The notes beneath the pieces are model-generated. The model ran no database searches. It was not told the origin of the DNA and was given only the letters and a program-made list of their open reading frames with translations. A DNA stretch of 64,000 nucleotides, from assembly GCA_050018415.1 (NCBI GenBank), contig JBEKAB010000016.1, positions 22,050 through 86,049 of the forward strand. The letters run 5' to 3'. How positions within the stretch are numbered: position 1 is the stretch's first letter; the number at the start of each line of letters is the position of its first letter. This DNA is from UBA1161 sp002311745. GTDB taxonomy: Bacteria; Planctomycetota; Phycisphaerae; Tepidisphaerales; Tepidisphaeraceae. Position numbers and translations under genes: made by a program. Positions 60,041 to 64,000 of the stretch are shown here, one piece after another.

Positions 60041-60861
60041 TGAATCAGCGGGCGGCCAACGTTCGCCTCGCCGTCGATCCGACGAATCCCGGCCAGTATT
60101 TCGCTTGTTGCGGATTGTTGGAGGTAGCGGACCGGCTTCAATCGGGCGCGCAAGGATGGTTCGCCGGCGATCAATTTCTGATGGCCTGCGGTCATAGTAT
60201 TCGCCAGCTCCTCAACACTCTACTTGCTCATCCGGCAGAACCTGTCACATCGCTGGCGAATGGATTGGCTGTGAAGCCGATTGTCGCCCCACTGAAGATC
60301 ACCCTCAACAGCAAGGATAGCAACACGTTGCTGCTCGATAGTTGGATGCGGATCAGGTTGGATAAGGGCCGGCCGATAGCGATGGGAAATCCGCCCTGGA
60401 ATTTCTGGTCCGGCCAGCAAACCTCCTGCGGTATCTGGAACTCATTGCGCGATGAAATTGTGCGGCAGTTGCCAACTCTCGCGGATGACGGATTGCGGAA
60501 TCTCTTTACTCAGCGAATTCTTTTGACCGGTCGCTTCGGTTTCGATCCTGGCGCCGCCTGGGATGCCCTAGACGCTGGCTTCTCACCCAACGCGCAAGAC
60601 CTTTCGGTAGCATCCTCGCCTGCGACAGAGTTACTCGCTGCGGTTGGCATCCAACGATTCAGACCTGTCGTGTCGAATGACCGGCAATCGTTCACTTACG
60701 CCCTTTGGCCTGTTCCGCTGCCACCCGCTGTAGCCGCGTGCACGGCCGCGGCGGTCCCGATCGTACCGGGCATAGTATTGTTCCGCGGCCAGGTCGTCAG
60801 TCGAGGGCAATACGCTGCACTCGGTCCGTCGACCCAAATTATTGGAGGCTTTCATGGCTGA
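60040..60861 (+). CDS. csb3: Csb3, type I-G CRISPR-associated protein
   Basis: Csb3 (Csx14/GSU0052 type) is encoded between cas3 and csb1 in Geobacter-like type I-G loci and probably serves as the large or accessory Cascade subunit. The family head LAVDPTNPGQYFACCGLLEV is clear, and LDSWMRIRLDKGRP and NPPWNFWSGQQT follow. Length is 273 residues. ATG overlaps the cas3 stop (TGATG). No separate csx17 large-subunit gene is seen in the window. Confidence 0.88.
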   Translation: MNQRAANVRLAVDPTNPGQYFACCGLLEVADRLQSGAQGWFAGDQFLMACGHSIRQLLNTLLAHPAEPVTSLANGLAVKPIVAPLKITLNSKDSNTLLLDSWMRIRLDKGRPIAMGNPPWNFWSGQQTSCGIWNSLRDEIVRQLPTLADDGLRNLFTQRILLTGRFGFDPGAAWDALDAGFSPNAQDLSVASSPATELLAAVGIQRFRPVVSNDRQSFTYALWPVPLPPAVAACTAAAVPIVPGIVLFRGQVVSRGQYAALGPSTQIIGGFHG

Positions 60862-61942
60862 CGTTCTAACGAAGTACGATAATTGGCTTGGCGCTGATGA
60901 CACAGTAGCGGCGCTGGTGATCCGCGAATACCTCGTCCCCGTCGAGGGGGCCGACGGGGTGATCTTCCCTGCCACATTCGCGGCAGCCGAAGATAAAAGC
61001 AAATTCCCCGGCGGCTACAACATCGACACATTTTCCGACGGGAAAAACGTCTGCCTCATCGATTCGGTAGGTTCTCAATCCAACCGAATCGAGCCGATTT
61101 TTGCTGAACCGCGGTATTCTGAACTCGTGCCTCAGGTGGTGGTAAGAGCGGGCGAGAAGCGAATCAATCTCCTACAGGCGGGACATCGCGCCGGGGATGC
61201 ACTGGTTCGATGTTCCGGGCTCCAGAATGAGCTTCAGAACGCATTCAAGGCCGTGCAGAACGGCAATGCTGAACCCTTGGCGAAGATAGCTCCGACCTCG
61301 CTGGTTTTCGGCGTTTGGGATTCACGTGACACTCAGGCAAAACTTCCTCGATTGATCGCCTCGACCATCCGCGCGTTCAACGTACGTAAGTTGACCCGGT
61401 CCGCACAATTCGTGCCCGCAACTGAATACACCAAGGAAGGCCTCTTGCAACCCACCGACGATAAGAAGCTGGGGGCCGCCTACGCGGAGCGCGGATTCGT
61501 TCACGTCCCCGCGTCTGGTTCCCACGGCGGCGTCATCGCCGACGGAGGAATCCGACGCGAGGCAACGCTAAGCCTAGCCGCGCTGCGCCTGCTCCGCAGC
61601 GAAAAGGATCCGGCCAGGACCCTGGCGCTGCGCCGGTACATCTTTGGACTGGCGCTGACGGCCCTCACGTACCCGGCGGGCAGTTATCTGCGGCAGGGTT
61701 GCAACTTGGTCGCCGATCCGGACAAGCCGCGCGATTTTCTGGAAGTTCACATCGACGGCAAGCGAATGCCGGCGAATATCGCGCACGCGGATGCGTTGAC
61801 TTTCGCATCGGCGGCTGCGAAAGGGTTCGGCGTCGGAAAGGATCGAACTGTCGATTTTGACACGAAGCTCGCGGCACGGGATGTCGGGGGCAACGAAGTC
61901 GCTGACGAAAGCGCGGCAAAAAAGAATGGCAAAAGGAAATAG
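60854..61942 (+). CDS. csb1: Csb1 (Cas7), type I-G backbone protein
   Basis: Csb1 is the Cas7 protein that coats the crRNA. It has IREYLVPVEGADGVIFPATF near the start, VCLIDSVGSQSNRIEPIF, and LVFGVWDSRD and LAALRLLRSE further on, all typical. It starts at ATG 60854 with GGAGG upstream, overlapping csb3 by 8 bases. Length is 362 residues. The C-terminal tail is Lys-rich. Confidence 0.93.
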   Translation: MADVLTKYDNWLGADDTVAALVIREYLVPVEGADGVIFPATFAAAEDKSKFPGGYNIDTFSDGKNVCLIDSVGSQSNRIEPIFAEPRYSELVPQVVVRAGEKRINLLQAGHRAGDALVRCSGLQNELQNAFKAVQNGNAEPLAKIAPTSLVFGVWDSRDTQAKLPRLIASTIRAFNVRKLTRSAQFVPATEYTKEGLLQPTDDKKLGAAYAERGFVHVPASGSHGGVIADGGIRREATLSLAALRLLRSEKDPARTLALRRYIFGLALTALTYPAGSYLRQGCNLVADPDKPRDFLEVHIDGKRMPANIAHADALTFASAAAKGFGVGKDRTVDFDTKLAARDVGGNEVADESAAKKNGKRK

Positions 61943-61961
61943 TGCTCTTAAAGGAACTTCG

Positions 61962-63452
61962 ATGCCAGCGTTCCTGTGCATCTCCTTGACTTTCCACGAC
62001 GGTCGGTTTCACGGTCGGCGTGACGGCGGTGAATCCGAATGGCCCCCGTCGCCGCTACGTGTGTTTCAGGCGGTCGTTGCGGCCTGCGCGGCGCGATCTT
62101 GCCTCGACCAATCCACTTCGGCGCTGCGGTGGTTCGAGCAAAAGTCTAAGCCGATTATCATTGCGCCGGCGGTGTTCCATCCGCAGCCATATCGAATCGC
62201 AGTCCCTAACAACGACCTCGATGTGTCTGCCCGCTATTGGGCAAAGGGTCAGGATGCGCCGAAATACAAAAATCCTCAGGACCTCAAATCGATGAAGACC
62301 GTGCGCCCCGTCCATCTGGAGGGTGGTGATACGGTTCACTATCTATACGACCTTCACGAACCGATTCCGGCAGACATTACCGCGCATCTGAAATTGCTTG
62401 GCTTAGCCGCTCGATCAATTACGCATCTCGGCTGGGGAATCGATATGGTCGCAGCTCGCGCCAACGTCATCGGTGATGAACAGGCGGCGAAGCTTGCCGG
62501 CGTCCGCTGGAGGCCCTTAGTTCAGTCGGCGACTTATTTGCGCGCGCCGCGCGCGGGCGTGCTCAATGCACTGATCGAGCGACACGATGCATTCCTTCAT
62601 CGAGTCAGCGACCACGGCTACACACCGGTGCCGCCGCTGACAGGCTTCAGCGTCATCGCTTATGACGACACCGACCGAATTAACCGCAGGCCCTGCGCTG
62701 CGTTCGATTTACTTCCGGTTGGTGCCGATGACCGCCGGTCGCGCAAGCCATTCCGGCAGGAGGATATCGTTCACGTAGCGGCCATGCTTCGGCATAGCAC
62801 ATGGGAAGCGGCCAAGCGCGATCTCGACGAGCTGGCGGGCCGCGACGAGCAATGGGCTGAGCAATTCGTCGCTGGACATGGTCCGCACAGGGATGCCGAA
62901 AGCTTCCCGCGATTTTCCTATATCCCTCTCCCGTCCGTCGGGCATTCTCATGCCGACGGAATGGTCCGCCGCGTCCTCATCGCCGAAACTCCTGGCGAGG
63001 ACGGACGTTCGGCTGCATGGGCTCAACGCCGCCTTGCCGGTCTCCCGTTACGTGATGAAGACACAGGCTTGGATGTCGCCGCGCTCAGGGGCGCGCAGAC
63101 TGACGGCGATTACGTTTTCAAATCGTATTGCGGCTCATCCGACCGTTGGCAGACCGTGACGCCGATAATTTTGCCCGGCTTCGATGACAACGATGACGCC
63201 AAACGACTGAAACTTTTGCTTCGCTGTTTTGACCAGGGTGGCATTCCCCGGGAAATCATCGCTGATCTCGATGTTCAGAAATCGCCGTGGCTGCGCGCGT
63301 CCGCGCAGACACGTGATTACAAGCGGTCAGACCGAATTAGGCACTTACCAGCGTGCCACGTTCGGGTATACTTCAAGCGACAGATTGCGGGACCAATCGC
63401 TCTCGGTGCTGGTCGGCACCGCGGCCTTGGGCTGATGGCGGCATGTGACTAA
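61962..63452 (+). CDS. csb2: Csb2 (Cas5-Cas6 fusion), type I-G
   Basis: Csb2 combines Cas5 with Cas6 activity that cuts the pre-crRNA. It starts MPAFLCISLTFHDGRFHGRR, contains EWPPSPLRVFQAVVAAC and ARSITHLGWGIDMV (Cas5-like), and ends with the Gly-rich RAMP loop IAGPIALGAGRHRGLG. His-rich segments near SFPRFSYIPLPSVGHSH may supply the catalytic His. The ATG at 61962 has AAAGGAAC upstream. Length is 496 residues. Confidence 0.92.
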   Translation: MPAFLCISLTFHDGRFHGRRDGGESEWPPSPLRVFQAVVAACAARSCLDQSTSALRWFEQKSKPIIIAPAVFHPQPYRIAVPNNDLDVSARYWAKGQDAPKYKNPQDLKSMKTVRPVHLEGGDTVHYLYDLHEPIPADITAHLKLLGLAARSITHLGWGIDMVAARANVIGDEQAAKLAGVRWRPLVQSATYLRAPRAGVLNALIERHDAFLHRVSDHGYTPVPPLTGFSVIAYDDTDRINRRPCAAFDLLPVGADDRRSRKPFRQEDIVHVAAMLRHSTWEAAKRDLDELAGRDEQWAEQFVAGHGPHRDAESFPRFSYIPLPSVGHSHADGMVRRVLIAETPGEDGRSAAWAQRRLAGLPLRDEDTGLDVAALRGAQTDGDYVFKSYCGSSDRWQTVTPIILPGFDDNDDAKRLKLLLRCFDQGGIPREIIADLDVQKSPWLRASAQTRDYKRSDRIRHLPACHVRVYFKRQIAGPIALGAGRHRGLGLMAACD

Positions 63453-63645
63453 GCAATGCCGTTTGCCGCGAGTGCGACGGTGGTGAAGGGAGGTGCTGGG
63501 AATGCTCGCGTGGGTGCAGTTCTTTGGCAAATCGAGACTTGCGATGCTCTCGCAGCGTAATTCAGTTCGCCGAGGCATCCAAAAACGTGCGTGCTCGCCG
63601 CTGCGACGGCAAGTCACTCAAATTTCGAGGATTATGGGGGCGGCA
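63453..63645 (+). promoter_or_regulatory. CRISPR leader
   Basis: These 193 bases lie between csb2 and the first repeat. New spacers are normally added at this side. The segment contains no gene; the last 25 bases before repeat 1 (CGAGGATTATGGGGGCGGCA) are the likely integration anchor. Confidence 0.6.
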
Positions 63646-64000
63646 GCTTCCGCGGCTCGCGAGCCGCGGTCCCATTGAAGGGAATGCCCGGTCGTAAGCT
63701 ATTCCGGCGAGCAGGGCACGCTTCCGCGGCTCGCGAGCCGCGGTCCCATTGAAGGAACGTCCAGACGTCGCTCAAGTCGTTCTTGGCCTGGCTTCCGCGG
63801 CTCGCGAGCCGCGGTCCCATTGAAGGTTGGTCAAGCCGCATCATTGGTCGGGCGTCCGAACTGCTTCCGCGGCTCGCGAGCCGCGGTCCCATTGAAGGGA
63901 ACGTCGGCAAAGAGTCGATGTCGCTTCCGGTCACGCTTCCGCGGCTCGCGAGCCGCGGTCCCATTGAAGGTCCCAGAGGCAGGTCCAGCAGATCGGCACC
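63646..64000 (+). CRISPR. CRISPR array, 36-nt repeats, runs off the window
   Basis: Five identical 36-nt repeats begin at 63646, 63720, 63791, 63863 and 63935. Spacers are 38, 35, 36 and 36 bases, and a fifth spacer is cut by the window end. The repeat starts GCTTCCG, contains the perfect palindrome CCGCGGCTCGCGAGCCGCGG and ends TCCCATTGAAGG. The ATTGAAG-type 3' end indicates transcription on the plus strand, away from csb2. All repeats are identical, as in a live array. Confidence 0.97.

Overview
The window looks like a GC-rich planctomycete chromosome, probably from the Phycisphaerae side of the phylum. The clues are a DUF1580 gene (a family I know mainly from Planctomycetota), intergenic AATGACG-type repeats, and the divergent short housekeeping proteins. 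This assignment is inferred from gene content, not proven. 

Region 1 (1-20130) is core genome. It holds the phosphate permease genes pstC (cut by the window edge) and pstA, a GH57 glycosidase, and a hybrid histidine kinase/diguanylate cyclase pair. Next come purF, an rsgA that lacks the zinc-knuckle part of its C-terminus, a guanidino-modifying-enzyme-like protein, and a compact run of housekeeping genes: aroF, tpiA, secG, yicC, gmk, rpoZ, coaC, coaB, dut, ftsK, then an ACT-domain protein. coaC and coaB are separate genes with a hairpin-forming repeat between them. 

Region 2 (20131 to at least about 54700, perhaps to the window end) is an integrative conjugative element (ICE). Its left edge is a 44-bp fragment matching the 3' part of a tRNA-Lys(CTT), the classic footprint of tRNA-targeted integration. 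Just inside lies a decayed hipBST toxin-antitoxin locus: hipB has an in-frame stop, hipS is intact, and hipT is reduced to about 34 codons. The transfer genes form a P-type (Trb/Tn4371-like) type IV secretion system in two head-to-head blocks. trbC-D-E-J-J-L-F-G-I plus a DUF2274 gene run rightward (22.3-31.4 kb), and relaxase-traG-copG-trbB run leftward (45.1-39.6 kb). Cargo between them includes a gene of unknown function cut by an IS5-type insertion with a perfect 4-bp target duplication, an orphan Xre antitoxin, and an SF1 helicase-PLD-zinc-finger protein with a small partner. Right of the relaxase are a candidate oriT, ParB, SSB and DUF932 genes, and an intact two-gene cassette paralogous to the IS-disrupted gene. 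Two copies of an unrecognised, apparently structured 190-220 bp element flank that cassette. An AbiE toxin-antitoxin pair and a small gene whose leader can hide its own ribosome-binding site follow. 

Region 3 (55399-64000) is a complete-looking type I-G (formerly I-U) CRISPR-Cas locus: cas4-cas1 fusion, cas2, cas3 with a C-terminal HD domain, csb3, csb1, csb2, then an array of 36-nt repeats that runs off the window. No intact tRNA-Lys and no integrase appear before the end, so the ICE's right boundary is not seen and the CRISPR locus may be ICE cargo. 

The most unusual signals are the pair of covarying structured elements flanking the unknown two-gene membrane cassette, the IS-broken paralogue of that cassette, the hipBST remnant at the attachment site, and the RBS-sequestering leader RNAs.
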